From the NCBI GenBank assembly GCA_050123375.1, contig JASFHF010000048.1, forward strand, positions 1 to 12,868: 12,868 nt of DNA, in the 5' to 3' direction. Of this stretch, positions 12,801 through 12,868 are shown piece after piece. The DNA is from JASFHF01 sp050123375 (GTDB taxonomy: Bacteria > Pseudomonadota > Gammaproteobacteria > UBA12402). The notes under the pieces were generated by a model. It was not told the DNA's origin and ran no database searches. It worked only from the letters and a program-made list of their open reading frames with translations. Position 1 is the first letter of the stretch; each line of letters begins with the position of its first letter. The position numbers were made by a program, and so were the translations under genes.

Positions 12801-12868
12801 TGCTATCCCCAATATCTCGTTATTAAAATAAATTTCTTTGTTCGTGAAGCTTCTCTTCTTTTGCTTGA

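Noticed and set aside
12801..12868. Right-edge sequence, searched for a gene or RNA
   Set aside because: No open frame, hairpin or promoter that can be supported.

Overview
This AT-rich window, with few GC-rich patches, reads as a gammaproteobacterial chromosome, most plausibly a host-associated Legionellales/Coxiellales relative. That placement is inferred from base composition, degraded transposons, pseudogenes, paired MFS carriers and scattered CCGCGG palindromes; there is no rRNA, tRNA or marker gene to confirm it.

Left part (1-4524): a zone of mobile-element decay. Three tandem 40-bp GC-rich palindromic repeats (85-204) abut an IS4-family transposase that has lost its N-terminus (205-1059). 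A complete 14-helix drug-efflux-type MFS carrier follows on the minus strand (1091-2644). Then comes the remnant of a Tn3-family transposon: an intact serine resolvase (2730-3290, minus), a divergent promoter/res-like region, and only the N-terminal domain of the transposase (3482-3892). The transposase fragment runs directly into a 5'-truncated and probably frameshifted metQ, a methionine-uptake lipoprotein gene (3853-4524). A 16-bp perfect direct repeat brackets the resolvase/transposase block.

Middle part (4579-8060): a plus-strand run of YjbQ-family protein, ZIP metal transporter and NCS2 purine permease. A perfect 33-bp inverted repeat, each arm itself a hairpin, separates the first two. 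A HAD-family phosphatase lies opposite on the minus strand.

Right part (8061-11800): a tightly coupled three-gene operon. An aspartoacylase/succinylglutamate-desuccinylase-like protein is joined through two TAATG stop/start overlaps to two tandemly duplicated 12-helix MFS carriers, suggesting an acylated compound is imported or exported and deacylated. The deacylase keeps its HxxE zinc motif but departs from the family at the third zinc ligand and at the substrate-binding DLNR motif.

Right end (11801-12868): structured DNA and small genes. It holds a roughly 137-bp set of nested and mutually exclusive inverted repeats, an 88-residue membrane protein, a perfect 16-bp palindrome whose inner 28 bp have the geometry of a Xer/dif core, a strong sigma70-type promoter driving a very short transcript ending at an intrinsic terminator, and a 52-codon gene whose ribosome binding site lies in a small hairpin. 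This end is the least explained part of the window. Nothing recognisable lies in 12801-12868.
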